From Piscinibacter defluvii (lineage in GTDB: Bacteria; Pseudomonadota; Gammaproteobacteria; Burkholderiales; Burkholderiaceae_C): a stretch of 64,000 bases of DNA. Made by a program: the position numbers and the translations under genes. Within the stretch, counting starts at the first letter, position 1, and every line of letters starts with the position of its first letter. The notes beneath the pieces are model-generated. The model was given only the letters and a program-made list of their open reading frames with translations. It was not told where the DNA came from and did no database searches. The stretch covers positions 186,001 to 250,000 of the forward strand of contig NZ_RCHJ01000013.1 of assembly GCF_004011805.1 (NCBI RefSeq), given 5' to 3'. Of the stretch, positions 1-10,813 are shown piece after piece.

Positions 1-600
1 TTCTTCGCCGGCATCGCCGGCGGCATGTACGCGCTGAACTTCGAGATCGCCACCGCCGAGGTGGTGGGCGCGCTGCGCAGCGGCGCCTACCTGCTGTTCA
101 CCTTCCTCGGCGGCGCGGTGTTCTTCTTCGGGCCGATCATCGGCGCGGTGCTGATGGTGCTGGCCTCGGTGCTGCTGTCGGAGTTCACCAAGGCCTGGCT
201 GCTCTACCTCGGCCTGGTGTTCCTGTTCATGGTGATGTATGCGCCGGGCGGCATCGCCAGCCTGATCATGATGAACCTGCGCGTGGCCGCCTTCGGCAAG
301 CTGGGGCGGCTCTGGACCGCCTACCTCGCGCTCGGCGGCACCGCGCTGACCGTGCTGGTCGGCGCGGCCGCGATGATCGAGATGGTCTACCACCTGCAGC
401 TCAACGAGGCGCTCGGGCCGACCCTGCGCTTCGCCGGCGCGACGCTCGATGCACGCGGCGTCGACGCCTGGTTCGGCGCCTGCTTCGTGCTCGTCACCGG
501 CGCGGCGCTGTTCGAGCTGGCGCGGCGCCGCTTCGTGGCCGAATGGGGCCTGGCGCAGGAGGAGATCGAGAAGGAGATCAAGCGGAGAGAGGCCTTATGA
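1..600 (+). CDS. livM: HAAT-family ABC transporter permease (LivM-like), 3' part only
   Basis: Inner-membrane permease of a branched-chain amino acid type (HAAT) ABC importer. The frame is open to the first base, so the N-terminus lies outside the window; about 199 residues are visible. The first visible stretch (FFAGIAGGMYALNF) resembles the region before the last membrane segments of LivM, followed by hydrophobic segments around LLFTFLGGAVFFFGPIIGA and LLYLGLVFLFMVMYAPGGI. LivM proteins usually end soon after such an APxG motif. Here about 115 further residues follow, with two more hydrophobic segments (near ALGGTALTVLVGAAA and WFGACFVLVTGAALF) and a charged Glu/Lys-rich tail. The stop overlaps the livG start (ATGA). 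The substrate cannot be told; the acyl-CoA genes downstream make an organic acid as plausible as an amino acid. Confidence 0.85.
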   Translation, partial: FFAGIAGGMYALNFEIATAEVVGALRSGAYLLFTFLGGAVFFFGPIIGAVLMVLASVLLSEFTKAWLLYLGLVFLFMVMYAPGGIASLIMMNLRVAAFGKLGRLWTAYLALGGTALTVLVGAAAMIEMVYHLQLNEALGPTLRFAGATLDARGVDAWFGACFVLVTGAALFELARRRFVAEWGLAQEEIEKEIKRREAL

Positions 601-1442
601 CTGACAGCCCCTCGCGCGCGGAGGTCCGCTCGCCATCCCCCGAGGGGATCTCGCCCGGCTTGCGGCGGCCCGGCGCCGGGCCCGGCGTCGCCGTGGAACT
701 CAAGGACGTGTACAAGCGCTTCGGCCGCACCGAGATCATCCGCGGCGCGAACCTGGCGGTGAACGCCGGCGAGCGGGTCGCGATCATCGGGCCCAACGGC
801 GCCGGCAAGTCGACCCTGTTCAACCTGATCAGCGGGCGTTTCGGTCCCAGCAGCGGGCAGATCCTGCTCAACGGCGAACGCATCGACGGCCTGGCGCCGT
901 ACGAGGTGAACCGGCGCGGCCTGGCGCGCAGCTTCCAGGTCAGCAACCTGTTCGGCCGGCTCTCGGTGTTCGAGAACCTGCGCTGCGCGGTGCTGTGGTC
1001 GCTCGGCTACCGCTACGCGTTCTGGCGATTCCTGTCCGGCGCGAAGGACGCCAACGACCGCACCGAGGAGGTCATGAAGATGATCCGCCTCGACAAGCGG
1101 CGCGACGTGCCGGCGATGAACCTCACCTACGCCGAGCAGCGCGCCCTGGAGATCGGCGTCACGATCGCCGGCGGCGCGAAGGTGATCCTGCTCGACGAGC
1201 CCACCGCCGGCATGAGCCGCAGCGAGACCACGCGCTTCGTGCAGCTGATCCGCGAGGTGACCGAGGGCCGCACGCTGCTGACCGTCGAGCACGACATGGG
1301 CGTGGTGTTCGGCCTCGCGGACCGCATCGCCGTGCTGGTGTACGGCGAGGTGATCGCCTTCGACACGCCGGAGAAGGTGCGTGCCGATGCGCGTGTGCAG
1401 GAGGCCTACCTGGGCTCGGTGCTGGCCGAAGGGAGCCACTGA
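597..1442 (+). CDS. livG: HAAT-family ABC transporter ATP-binding protein (LivG-like)
   Basis: Cytoplasmic ATPase subunit of the same importer, 281 residues. The ATG at 597 overlaps the permease stop and is preceded by GGAGAGAGG, so it is preferred to an in-frame ATG at 543. Walker A is canonical (GPNGAGKST), and Walker B reads VILLDEPTAG with the H-loop in VEHDMG. The signature region reads LTYAEQ where LivG proteins normally carry LSYGEQ or LPYGxQ, so the signature glycine is replaced by alanine. The first ~30 residues are a Pro/Gly/Arg/Ser-rich linker ahead of the ABC domain; its DNA (about 604-665) resembles the repeat at 18824-18868. The stop overlaps the livF start by one base, so the three genes are probably translationally coupled. 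Confidence 0.92.
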   Translation: MTDSPSRAEVRSPSPEGISPGLRRPGAGPGVAVELKDVYKRFGRTEIIRGANLAVNAGERVAIIGPNGAGKSTLFNLISGRFGPSSGQILLNGERIDGLAPYEVNRRGLARSFQVSNLFGRLSVFENLRCAVLWSLGYRYAFWRFLSGAKDANDRTEEVMKMIRLDKRRDVPAMNLTYAEQRALEIGVTIAGGAKVILLDEPTAGMSRSETTRFVQLIREVTEGRTLLTVEHDMGVVFGLADRIAVLVYGEVIAFDTPEKVRADARVQEAYLGSVLAEGSH

Positions 1443-2137
1443 TGCTGCAGGTGGACAAGCTGCACGCCTACTACGGCAAGAGCCACGTGCTGCACGGCGT
1501 GAACCTGAACGTGCAGCCGGGCGAGATCGTCGCGCTGCTCGGGCGCAACGGCTCGGGCCGCTCGACCACCGCGAAGGCGATCATGGGCCTGGTCGATGCC
1601 ACCGGCGAGGTGCGCCTGCGCGACCGGCCCATCCTTGGCCGCAAGCCCTTCGAGATCGCGCGGCTCGGGCTGGGCTACGTGCCCGAGAACCGCGACGTCT
1701 TCCCCAAGCTCACGGTGCACCAGAACCTGATGCTGGGCGAGCAGCGCGGCCGCAGCAAGCCGCGCTGGAGCTACGACGACATGTACCGCCTGTTCCCGCG
1801 CCTGAAGGAGCGCCAGCACACGGCCGCGGGCGTGCTCTCGGGCGGCGAGCAGCAGATGCTCACGCTGTGCCGCACGCTGATGGGCGACCCCGACCTGATC
1901 ATGATCGACGAGCCGACCGAGGGGCTCGCGCCGATGATCGTCGAGCTGGTGGCCGAGTACCTGCAAGCACTCAAGGAGCGCGGCGTCTCGGTGTTGCTGA
2001 TCGAGCAGAAGCTCACCATCGCGCTGACCATCTCGCAGCGCTGCTACGTGATGGGCCACGGCAGCATCGTGTTCGAGGGCACGCCGGCCGAACTCCGTTC
2101 CAACGCCTACATTCGCAAAGAGTGGCTCGAGGTCTGA
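1442..2137 (+). CDS. livF: HAAT-family ABC transporter ATP-binding protein (LivF-like), Walker A Lys replaced by Arg
   Basis: Second ATPase subunit of the importer, 231 residues, starting at the ATG that shares one base with the livG stop. The LivF fold is recognisable from GYVPENRDVFPKLTV, the signature LSGGEQQ, Walker B LIMIDEPTEGLAP and LLIEQKL. The P-loop reads GRNGSGRST: the invariant Walker A lysine is arginine (codon cgc at about 1558-1560). Loss of that lysine usually cripples hydrolysis in other ABC proteins. Since the rest of the domain is intact, either Arg is tolerated in this subfamily or one of the two sites is degenerate. It is the last gene of the transporter operon; 90 bases containing a palindrome separate it from the acyl-CoA genes. 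Confidence 0.92.
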   Translation: MLQVDKLHAYYGKSHVLHGVNLNVQPGEIVALLGRNGSGRSTTAKAIMGLVDATGEVRLRDRPILGRKPFEIARLGLGYVPENRDVFPKLTVHQNLMLGEQRGRSKPRWSYDDMYRLFPRLKERQHTAAGVLSGGEQQMLTLCRTLMGDPDLIMIDEPTEGLAPMIVELVAEYLQALKERGVSVLLIEQKLTIALTISQRCYVMGHGSIVFEGTPAELRSNAYIRKEWLEV

Positions 2138-2178
2138 GCCTGTCGCTGCGGCGACAAGGACGGCCTCCGGCCGCCCTC

Positions 2179-2206
2179 TAGAATCGACCGAATCGAACGA
2201 CCGTTC
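2179..2206 (+). promoter_or_regulatory. Candidate promoter -10 and downstream palindrome before the acyl-CoA cluster
   Basis: In the livF to hydratase/dehydrogenase gap, TAGAAT at 2179-2184 can serve as a -10 hexamer, with no good -35. A perfect 12-bp palindrome GAACGACCGTTC at 2195-2206 follows, just where transcription would begin, and then a T run. The palindrome resembles operators of TetR-type fatty-acid regulators, and its position fits repression by blocking the polymerase. A weak 5-bp-stem terminator is the alternative reading. No regulator gene lies next to it. Confidence 0.4.
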
Positions 2207-2227
2207 TTTTTTGCAGGACCTTCCGCC

Positions 2228-4321
<2,094 letters not shown>

Positions 4322-4338
4322 TCCGAGGAAGCCGCACC

Positions 4339-5514
4339 ATGACCCGCGCAGTGATCGTCTCCACCGCCCGCACGCCGCTGGCCAAGAGCTGGAAGGGCGC
4401 CTTCAACCTGACCCACGGCGCCACGCTCGGCGGCTTCGCCGTCAAGGCGGCCGTCGAGCGCGCCGGCATCGAGCCCGGCGAGGTCGAGGACGTGCTGATG
4501 GGCTGTGCCAACCCCGAGGGCGCGACCGGCTGGAACATCGCGCGCCAGGTGGCGCTGCGCGCCGGGCTGCCGATCTCGGTGGCCGGCATCACCATCAACC
4601 GCTTCTGCTCCAGCGGGCTGCAGACCATCGCGATGGCGGCGCAGCGCATCATCGCCGGCGAGGGCGAGGTCTACGCCGCCGGCGGCGTGGAGAGCATCTC
4701 CTGCGTGCAGAACGAGATGAACCGTCACCTGTTCGCCGACCCCTGGCTGCAGGAGCACAAGCCCGAGATCTACTGGCCGATGCTGCAGACCGCCGAGACC
4801 GTGGCCCGGCGCTACGCGATCCCGCGCGAGCGCATGGACGAGTACGGCGCGCGCAGCCAGCAGAAGGCCTGCGCGGCACAGGCGGCCGGCAAGTTCGCCG
4901 ACGAGATCGTGCCCGTCACGGTGCTGGCCGGCGTGGCCGACCCGGTGATGGGCCTGCGCACCAAGGAGGTCACGGTCGGCGCGGACGAGGGCCTGCGCCC
5001 CGGCACCACGGTCGAGGCGGTGGCGGGCATCAAGCCGGCGCTTCCCGGCGGCGTGATCGCGGCCGGCAACGCCAGCCAATTCAGCGACGGCGGCGGCGCC
5101 TGCATCGTGGTGGACGAGACGCTGGCCGAGAAGCGCGGCCTGAAGCCGCTCGGCCGCTTCCTCGGCTTCGCGGTGGCCGGCTGCGAGCCCGACGAGATGG
5201 GCATCGGCCCGGTGTTCGCGGTGCCCAAGGTGCTGCAGCGCCTGGGCCTGACGGTGGCCGACATCGACCTGTGGGAGCTGAACGAGGCGTTCGCGGTGCA
5301 GGTGCTGTACTGCGCCGACCGGCTCGGCATCCCGATGGACCGGCTCAACGTGAACGGCGGCGCCATCGCGGTCGGGCATCCGTACGGCGTGAGCGGCCAG
5401 CGCCTCACCGGCCATGCGCTGATCGAGGGCCGGCGGCGCGGCGCCAGGCGGGTGTGCGTGACCATGTGCATCGGGGGCGGCATGGGCGCCGCGGGCGTGT
5501 TCGAGGTGCTGTGA
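4339..5514 (+). CDS. Acetyl-CoA C-acyltransferase (thiolase)
   Basis: Thiolase of 391 residues, catalysing thiolytic cleavage of 3-ketoacyl-CoA to acetyl-CoA and a shortened acyl-CoA (or the reverse condensation). All three catalytic signatures are present: nucleophilic Cys90 in [10 protein letters not shown], the His motif [14 protein letters not shown], and the second Cys in [14 protein letters not shown] near the C-terminus, as well as NEAFA. The ATG at 4339 lies 17 bases after the hydratase/dehydrogenase stop with GAGGAA upstream. The 3' end overlaps the GTG start of the next gene (GTGA), which implies co-translation. It is probably the degradative (FadA/PaaJ-like) rather than the PhaA type because of the operon, but this is inference. 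Confidence 0.95.
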   Translation: MTRAVIVSTARTPLAKSWKGAFNLTHGATLGGFAVKAAVERAGIEPGEVEDVLMGCANPEGATGWNIARQVALRAGLPISVAGITINRFCSSGLQTIAMAAQRIIAGEGEVYAAGGVESISCVQNEMNRHLFADPWLQEHKPEIYWPMLQTAETVARRYAIPRERMDEYGARSQQKACAAQAAGKFADEIVPVTVLAGVADPVMGLRTKEVTVGADEGLRPGTTVEAVAGIKPALPGGVIAAGNASQFSDGGGACIVVDETLAEKRGLKPLGRFLGFAVAGCEPDEMGIGPVFAVPKVLQRLGLTVADIDLWELNEAFAVQVLYCADRLGIPMDRLNVNGGAIAVGHPYGVSGQRLTGHALIEGRRRGARRVCVTMCIGGGMGAAGVFEVL

Positions 5515-7373
5515 GCTTTCGCGCCACGCTCGACTTCCTGCTGCACGAGTGGCTCGCCGTCGAGCGGCTGTGCGAGCGGCCGCGTTTTGCCGAGCATGGC
5601 CGAGAGACCTTCGCCGCGGTGCTCGACCTGTGCGAGACGCTCGCGGCCGAGAAGTTCGCGCCCTTCAACCGGCTGGTCGACGCCGAGGAGCCAAGGATCG
5701 ACGGCGAGCGCGTGATCCTGCCCGCGGCCACGCAGGCGGCGGCACGCGCCTATGCCGAGACCGGCCTGCTGGCCGCCTCGCAGGACCAGTCGGTCGGCGG
5801 CATGCAGCTGCCCTGCGTGGTCGAGATGGCGGCCAACGCCTTCTTCTCCAAGGCCGGCATCGGCGTGGGCGGCGCCAACATGCTCACCAGCGGCAACGCC
5901 AACCTGCTGATGGCCCATGGCAGCGCGGCGCAGCAGCGCGCCTTCGCCGTGCACGAATACGCCGGGCGCTTCGCCGGCACCATGTGCCTGTCGGAGCCGC
6001 AGGCCGGCTCCAGCCTGTCGGACATCAGCACGCGCGCCGTACCCGATGGCGCGGACTTCGAGGCCGAGCCGCTCGGCCCGCGCTACCGGCTGCGCGGCAC
6101 CAAGATGTGGATCAGCGCCGGCGAACACGAGCTGACCGAGAACATCGTGCACCTGGTGCTGGCCAAGATCCCGGGGCCCGACGGGCGCCTGGTGCCGGGC
6201 ACACGCGGCATCTCGCTCTTCATCGTGCCGAAATGGCTGGTCGACGCCGAGGGCCGGCTGACCGGCGAGCGCAACGACGTGTCGCTCGCCGGCCTGAACC
6301 ACAAGCTCGGCTACCGCGGCATCCCGAACACGCTGCTGAACTTCGGCGAAGGGCGCCATCCGGTGCGTGGCGGCCACGGCGGCGGATTGGACGGCGCCGG
6401 GGCCGGTGCCGTGGGCTACCTGGTGGGGCGCCCCGGCGAAGGCCTGAAGGGCATGTTCCACATGATGAACGAGGCGCGCATCGCGGTCGGCCTCGGCGCC
6501 GCGATGATCGGCATGGCCGGCTACGAGGCCAGCCTCGCCTACGCCAAGCTGCGCACCCAGGGCCGTCCGGTCGGCGCGGCCGGCAAGGACCCGGCGCAGC
6601 CGCCGATCCCGATCATCGGCCACGCCGACGTGAAGCGCATGCTGCTGGCGCAGAAGAGCTGGTGCGAGGGCGCGCTGGCGCTCGAGCTGTACTGCGCCCG
6701 ACTGGTCGACGAGCAGCGCACCGGCACGCCGGAGGACGCGGCGCAGGCCGGCCTGCTGCTGGAGCTGCTGACGCCCATCGCCAAGAGCTGGCCCAGCCAG
6801 TGGTGCCTGGAGGCCAACAGCCTGGCGATCCAGGTGCACGGCGGCTACGGCTACACGCGCGACTTCCCGGTCGAGCAGTACTGGCGCGACAACCGGCTGA
6901 ACATGATCCACGAGGGCACGCACGGCATCCAGGCACTCGACCTGCTGGGCCGCAAGGTGCTGATGGACGGCGGCGCGGCGATGAAGCTGCTGGCCGGGCG
7001 CGTCAATGCGACGATCGAACGCGCGATGGCCGAGCCGGCGCTCGCAGCCTTCGGCAACGAACTGGCCGGCGCGCTGCAGCACCTCGGTCGCGCCACCAAG
7101 GCCGCCTGGGCCACGGCGCAGCCCGAGGAGGCGCTGGCCAATGCCACGCCCTACCTGCAGGCCTTCGGCCACGTGGTGATCGCCTGGGTCTGGCTGGACG
7201 TCGCGCTGTGCGCGCAGGCGCGCTCCGGGCGCATGGACGAGGCGCTGCGCCAGGGCAGCCTGGCGGCCTGCCGCTATTTCTTCCGGCACGATCTGCCGCT
7301 GGTGGCGGCCTGGCTGAAGGTCGTCGAAACCCGCGACGACACCTGCCGCACCATGCACGAGGACTGGTTCTGA
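5511..7373 (+). CDS. Acyl-CoA dehydrogenase with C-terminal extension (about 620 aa)
   Basis: FAD enzyme that introduces the alpha-beta double bond into acyl-CoA, 620 residues. The GTG at 5511 overlaps the thiolase stop and begins [11 protein letters not shown]. Family markers are [15 protein letters not shown] (FAD/substrate loop), KMWISAGEH, the helical core [17 protein letters not shown], and [42 protein letters not shown], whose Glu in YxxIHEGT is the likely catalytic base. The length and the extra ~150-residue C-terminal domain match the long bacterial ACADs (AcdB/FadE5-like, DMSP-lyase-related). A Gly-rich loop ([18 protein letters not shown]) precedes the core helices, as in that subgroup. 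It supplies the first beta-oxidation step for the upstream pair. Confidence 0.93.
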   Translation: MSFRATLDFLLHEWLAVERLCERPRFAEHGRETFAAVLDLCETLAAEKFAPFNRLVDAEEPRIDGERVILPAATQAAARAYAETGLLAASQDQSVGGMQLPCVVEMAANAFFSKAGIGVGGANMLTSGNANLLMAHGSAAQQRAFAVHEYAGRFAGTMCLSEPQAGSSLSDISTRAVPDGADFEAEPLGPRYRLRGTKMWISAGEHELTENIVHLVLAKIPGPDGRLVPGTRGISLFIVPKWLVDAEGRLTGERNDVSLAGLNHKLGYRGIPNTLLNFGEGRHPVRGGHGGGLDGAGAGAVGYLVGRPGEGLKGMFHMMNEARIAVGLGAAMIGMAGYEASLAYAKLRTQGRPVGAAGKDPAQPPIPIIGHADVKRMLLAQKSWCEGALALELYCARLVDEQRTGTPEDAAQAGLLLELLTPIAKSWPSQWCLEANSLAIQVHGGYGYTRDFPVEQYWRDNRLNMIHEGTHGIQALDLLGRKVLMDGGAAMKLLAGRVNATIERAMAEPALAAFGNELAGALQHLGRATKAAWATAQPEEALANATPYLQAFGHVVIAWVWLDVALCAQARSGRMDEALRQGSLAACRYFFRHDLPLVAAWLKVVETRDDTCRTMHEDWF

Positions 7374-7375
7374 CG

Positions 7376-7570
7376 ATGACGACGGCACGACTCGAAGCCC
7401 TGGTCTGGGTGCTGATCTACGGCGGGCTGATCCTGGTGGCCCTCGGCCTGGCGGTGCAGCGCCGCGACGACCTGCTGGGCTGGAGCCTGGTGGGCCTGGG
7501 CAGCGTGGTCGCGCTTGCCGGGGCGGTGCTGGTGGTCGTGCGCGCACGCCGGCCGGAGGACAAGCCGTGA
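7376..7570 (+). CDS. Small two-helix inner-membrane protein, unknown function
   Basis: A 64-residue protein starting two bases after the acyl-CoA dehydrogenase stop and overlapping the next gene's GTG start. Two hydrophobic segments (about LVWVLIYGGLILVALGLAV and LGSVVALAGAVLVVVRA) are separated by a short polar turn QRRDDLLGW, giving a hairpin topology, and the C-terminus is charged (RARRPEDKP). I do not recognise a family. Tight overlap on both sides supports a real translated gene rather than a chance frame, although there is no strong ribosome binding site. It could be a membrane anchor or partner for the exported peptidase encoded next. Confidence 0.65.
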   Translation: MTTARLEALVWVLIYGGLILVALGLAVQRRDDLLGWSLVGLGSVVALAGAVLVVVRARRPEDKP

Positions 7571-9549
7571 GGCGCGCGCTGCGGTCCGCCGTCGCGGCCT
7601 TGCTGCTGGCCGTGGGCGGGGCCTCCGCGCGCGCCGCGCCGCCGGTCGACCCGTTCCAGGCCCTGGACAACCCGGCGCGCATCGATGCCGACTGCCGGCG
7701 CCTGCAGCGCGACCTGAAGGCCGACGAGCGCGCGCTCGAGCAGGCCCGGGCCGACACGCTGCTGCCGGCGCTGGACGCGCTGCAGCAGCGCGCCGAGGCG
7801 CTGGTCGGCCCGCTCGACCTGCTGGCCGCGGTGCACCCGGCCAAGCCGATCCGCGACGCGGCCGAGCGCTGCAGCAGCGCGGTGCAGGGCTTCTTCGCCG
7901 CCTTCCTGCAGAACCGCCGCGTGCATGCGCGGCTGCTCGCGCTGGAGCCGGCCGATGCCATCGACGCGCAGGCGCGGCGTGACCGGCTCGACGCCTTCGA
8001 GGACGCCGGCATCGCGCTCGCCCCGGCGGCGCGACAGCGGGCGCGCGAGATCAACCGCGAGCTGACGCGCCTGGGCCAGGACTTCGAGCGCCGCGTGCGC
8101 GAGGAACGTACCCGGGTGGCCTTCCGCGTCGACGAACTGGCCGGTGTGCCCGAGTCGGTGTGGCGCACCGCCCCGCGCGACGCGCAGGGCCGCGTGCTGC
8201 TCGGCCTCGACTACCCGACACTCGATCCGGTGCTGCAGAAGGCCGAGCGCGCCGGCACGCGCGAGCGCCTGTGGCGCGCCGCGAACGCCCGCGGCGGCGC
8301 CGAGAACCTGCGCGTGCTGGCGCGCCTGGCCGACCTGCGGCGCGAGTACGCACGCCTGTTCGGCCTGGACAGCTACGCCGATTTCGTGCTGCGCCGGCGC
8401 ATGGCCGGCAGCGCGGCGGCGGTGGGCAGCTTCCTCGATGCGGTGCGCCAGGTGGCGGCCCCGCGCGAGGCCGACGACCTGGCGTTGCTGCGCGCCGACA
8501 AGGCCCGGCTGCTCGGCAGCGAGCCGGCGCAGACGGTGCTGCAGCGCTGGGACGTCGAGTACCACCTCGAGCGCGTGCGGCGCGCGCAGTTCGCGGTCGA
8601 CCAGGACGCGCTGCGCGTGCATTTCCCGCCCGAGGCCAGCCTGCGCTTCGTGTTCGCGATCGCACAGCGCCTGTTCGGCGTGCGCGCCGAGCCGCTCGGC
8701 CCGGCGCCCTGGCACCCGGACGCGCAGGCCTTCCGCATCGTCGAGGTGGCCGACGGCCGGACGCTGGGCACGCTCTACGTCGACCTCTACCCGCGGCCCG
8801 ACAAGTACGGTCATGCCGCGATGTGGCCGGTGCGCGCCGGCGCGGCCGGCGTGCAGCCGGTGGCCGCGCTGGTGGCCAACCTCGACCGCCACGGCCTGTC
8901 GCTGGACGAGCTCGAGACCCTGCTGCACGAGGCCGGCCATGCCTTCCACGCGCTGCTCTCGCAGACCCGATACGCGCAGCACGGCGGCACCAACGTGCTG
9001 CTCGACTTCGTCGAGGCGCCGTCGCAGATGCTGGAGGACTGGGTCTACGACCCGGCGGTGCAGGCGCTGTTCGCCCAGGTCTGCGCCGAGTGCACGCCGA
9101 TCCCGCGCGACACGCTCGAGCGCGCGGCGCGTGCGCGCGATTTCGCCAAGGGCTGGCGCACCATGCGGCAGCTGCTGTTCGCGAGCTACGACCTGGCGCT
9201 GTACGGGCCCACCGGCGGCGCCACCCGCGAGACGCCGCTGGCGCTGTGGACCCGGCTCGAATCGGCCACGCCGCTCGGCCATGTGCCGGGCTCGCGCTTC
9301 CCGGCGAGCTTCGAGCACATCGCCGGCGGCTATGCGGCCGGCTACTACGCCTACCAGTGGAGCCTGGCCCAGGCCGAGGACCTGCGCAGCGCGTTCGCGG
9401 CCGACAAGCTCGACCCCGCGGTCGGCCGGCGCTACCGCGAGGCCGTGCTCGCCCCGGGCGGCGAGCAGCCGCCGGCCGAGCTGATGCGCCGCTTCCTCGG
9501 CCGGCCGGCCAGCAACGAGGCATTCTTCCGCTGGCTGCGCCAGCCTTGA
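7567..9549 (+). CDS. Exported M3-family zinc oligopeptidase
   Basis: Metallopeptidase of the thimet oligopeptidase/PrlC family (M3), 660 residues, starting at the GTG that overlaps the small membrane protein's stop. The N-terminus is a signal peptide (RRALRSAVAALLLAVGGASARA, cleavage likely after ARA), so unlike cytoplasmic OpdA/PrlC it should work in the periplasm. The zinc site is HEAGH at residues 454-458 (family usually HEFGH), and the third ligand Glu is in DFVEAPSQMLEDW. Other M3 markers are YVDLYPRPDKYGHAA and the C-terminal HIAGGYAAGYYAYQWS. It is an unusual passenger in a fatty-acid cluster, and its substrate is unknown. Confidence 0.93.
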   Translation: MRRALRSAVAALLLAVGGASARAAPPVDPFQALDNPARIDADCRRLQRDLKADERALEQARADTLLPALDALQQRAEALVGPLDLLAAVHPAKPIRDAAERCSSAVQGFFAAFLQNRRVHARLLALEPADAIDAQARRDRLDAFEDAGIALAPAARQRAREINRELTRLGQDFERRVREERTRVAFRVDELAGVPESVWRTAPRDAQGRVLLGLDYPTLDPVLQKAERAGTRERLWRAANARGGAENLRVLARLADLRREYARLFGLDSYADFVLRRRMAGSAAAVGSFLDAVRQVAAPREADDLALLRADKARLLGSEPAQTVLQRWDVEYHLERVRRAQFAVDQDALRVHFPPEASLRFVFAIAQRLFGVRAEPLGPAPWHPDAQAFRIVEVADGRTLGTLYVDLYPRPDKYGHAAMWPVRAGAAGVQPVAALVANLDRHGLSLDELETLLHEAGHAFHALLSQTRYAQHGGTNVLLDFVEAPSQMLEDWVYDPAVQALFAQVCAECTPIPRDTLERAARARDFAKGWRTMRQLLFASYDLALYGPTGGATRETPLALWTRLESATPLGHVPGSRFPASFEHIAGGYAAGYYAYQWSLAQAEDLRSAFAADKLDPAVGRRYREAVLAPGGEQPPAELMRRFLGRPASNEAFFRWLRQP

Positions 9550-9563
9550 CGGAGCACCCCGCG

Positions 9564-10355
9564 ATGAGCACCCCCGTGCAGCAACTGTTCGACCTGACCG
9601 GCCGCCACGCCCTCGTCACCGGCGGCTCGCGTGGCCTCGGCCTGCAGATCGCCGAGGCGCTGGGCGAGGCCGGCGCGAAGGTGTTCCTGACCGCGCGCAA
9701 GGCCGACGAGCTGGAGTCCGCCGTCGCGCACCTGCAGGACAAGGGCATCGATGCACGCTGGGCCGCGGCCGACATGAGCAAGCCCGAGGACATCGAGCAT
9801 GTGGCCGGCGAGGCGCTGCGGCGCCTGGGCGACATCGACATCCTGGTCAACAACGCCGGCGCCACCTGGGGCGCGCCGGCCGAGGACCATCCGCTCGAGG
9901 CCTGGGACAAGGTGATGAACCTGAACGTGCGCAGCCTGTTCCTGATGTGCCAGCAGATCGGCCGGCGCAGCATGATCCCGCGCAGGCGCGGACGCATCCT
10001 CAACATCGCCTCGATCGCCGGGCTGTCGGGCTCGATGGACGCGCAGTTCATCGCCTACGGCGCGAGCAAGGGCGCGGTGGTCAACTTCACGCGCACGCTG
10101 GCCGGCGAATGGGGCCGCCACGGCATCAACGTCAACGCCATCGCGCCGGGTTTCTTCCCGAGCAGGATGACCCGGGCGACGATCGCCGAGACCGGCGCCG
10201 ACAAGCTGGCCGCCATGGCCCCGCTCGGGCGCCTGGGCGACGACGACGACCTGAAGGGCGCGGCGCTGCTGTTCGCCAGCGACGCCGGCAAGCACATCAC
10301 CGGGCAGATCCTGGCGGTGGATGGCGGCGTCTCGGCCGTGCACGGCGGCGGATGA
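9564..10355 (+). CDS. SDR-family oxidoreductase (gluconate 5-dehydrogenase/FabG-like)
   Basis: Classical short-chain dehydrogenase/reductase, 263 residues, ATG at 9564 with GGAG upstream. The cofactor motif is TGGSRGLG (residues ~19-26), followed by NNAG, the catalytic Ser in NIASIAGLSG, YGASK as the YxxxK pair, and the family ending GQILAVDGG. An Arg-rich turn after the first strand (TARKADE) suggests NADP(H) preference. Within the cluster it could oxidise a 3-hydroxyacyl intermediate or a branched/hydroxylated side chain, but SDR substrates cannot be predicted from these motifs. A 10-base gap to the thioesterase gene indicates the same transcript. Confidence 0.92.
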   Translation: MSTPVQQLFDLTGRHALVTGGSRGLGLQIAEALGEAGAKVFLTARKADELESAVAHLQDKGIDARWAAADMSKPEDIEHVAGEALRRLGDIDILVNNAGATWGAPAEDHPLEAWDKVMNLNVRSLFLMCQQIGRRSMIPRRRGRILNIASIAGLSGSMDAQFIAYGASKGAVVNFTRTLAGEWGRHGINVNAIAPGFFPSRMTRATIAETGADKLAAMAPLGRLGDDDDLKGAALLFASDAGKHITGQILAVDGGVSAVHGGG

Positions 10356-10365
10356 CGGGCCGGCC

Positions 10366-10803
10366 ATGAAGTTCCTCTCGCACATCCCCTTCGTCGAGCT
10401 GCTCGGCTTCGAGCTGCTGGTGTGCGAAGCCGGCCAGGCCGAGATCGCGCTGACGCTGCGCGAGGAGCTCACCAACTCCTGGAGCGTCGCGCATGGCGGC
10501 GTGACGATGACCCTGCTGGACGTGGCGATGGCGCATGCCGCGCGCAGCCCGAACCAGCCGAAGCACCCGGAATCGCACGGTGTGGTGACGGTGGAGATGA
10601 AGACCAGCTTCATGCGCGCCGGTCTCGGCCGGCTGCACGCCCGGGCGCGCGTGCTGCAGCGCACCGTGTCGCTCGCCTTCTGCGAGGGCTCGGTGGTCGA
10701 CGAGCAGGGCGCGCTGGTGGCGCATGCCACCGGCACCTTCAAGTACCTGCGCGGCCTGCCGGCGGGCGGGCGGCGCATCCAGCGGCTCAACGCGTCCGAC
10801 TGA
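10366..10803 (+). CDS. PaaI-family acyl-CoA thioesterase (hotdog fold)
   Basis: A single-domain hotdog-fold thioesterase of 145 residues that hydrolyses a CoA thioester. The diagnostic loop VAHGGVTMTLLDVAMAHAA contains the HGG motif with the catalytic Asp a few residues later, and the strand VVTVEMKTSFMRAG is typical of PaaI/YdiI-type enzymes. I chose the ATG at 10366, 10 bases after the SDR stop, because the family begins close to FLSHIPFVELLGFEL; an in-frame ATG at 10321 lies inside the SDR gene. Such enzymes usually recover CoA from dead-end acyl-CoAs, which suits a catabolic cluster. Confidence 0.9.
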   Translation: MKFLSHIPFVELLGFELLVCEAGQAEIALTLREELTNSWSVAHGGVTMTLLDVAMAHAARSPNQPKHPESHGVVTVEMKTSFMRAGLGRLHARARVLQRTVSLAFCEGSVVDEQGALVAHATGTFKYLRGLPAGGRRIQRLNASD

Positions 10804-10813
10804 GGAACACGAC

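Noticed and set aside
543-596. Upstream in-frame ATG for the LivG-like protein at 543
   Set aside because: It lies within the permease reading frame; the ATG at 597 has a good ribosome binding site and a typical ATGA overlap.
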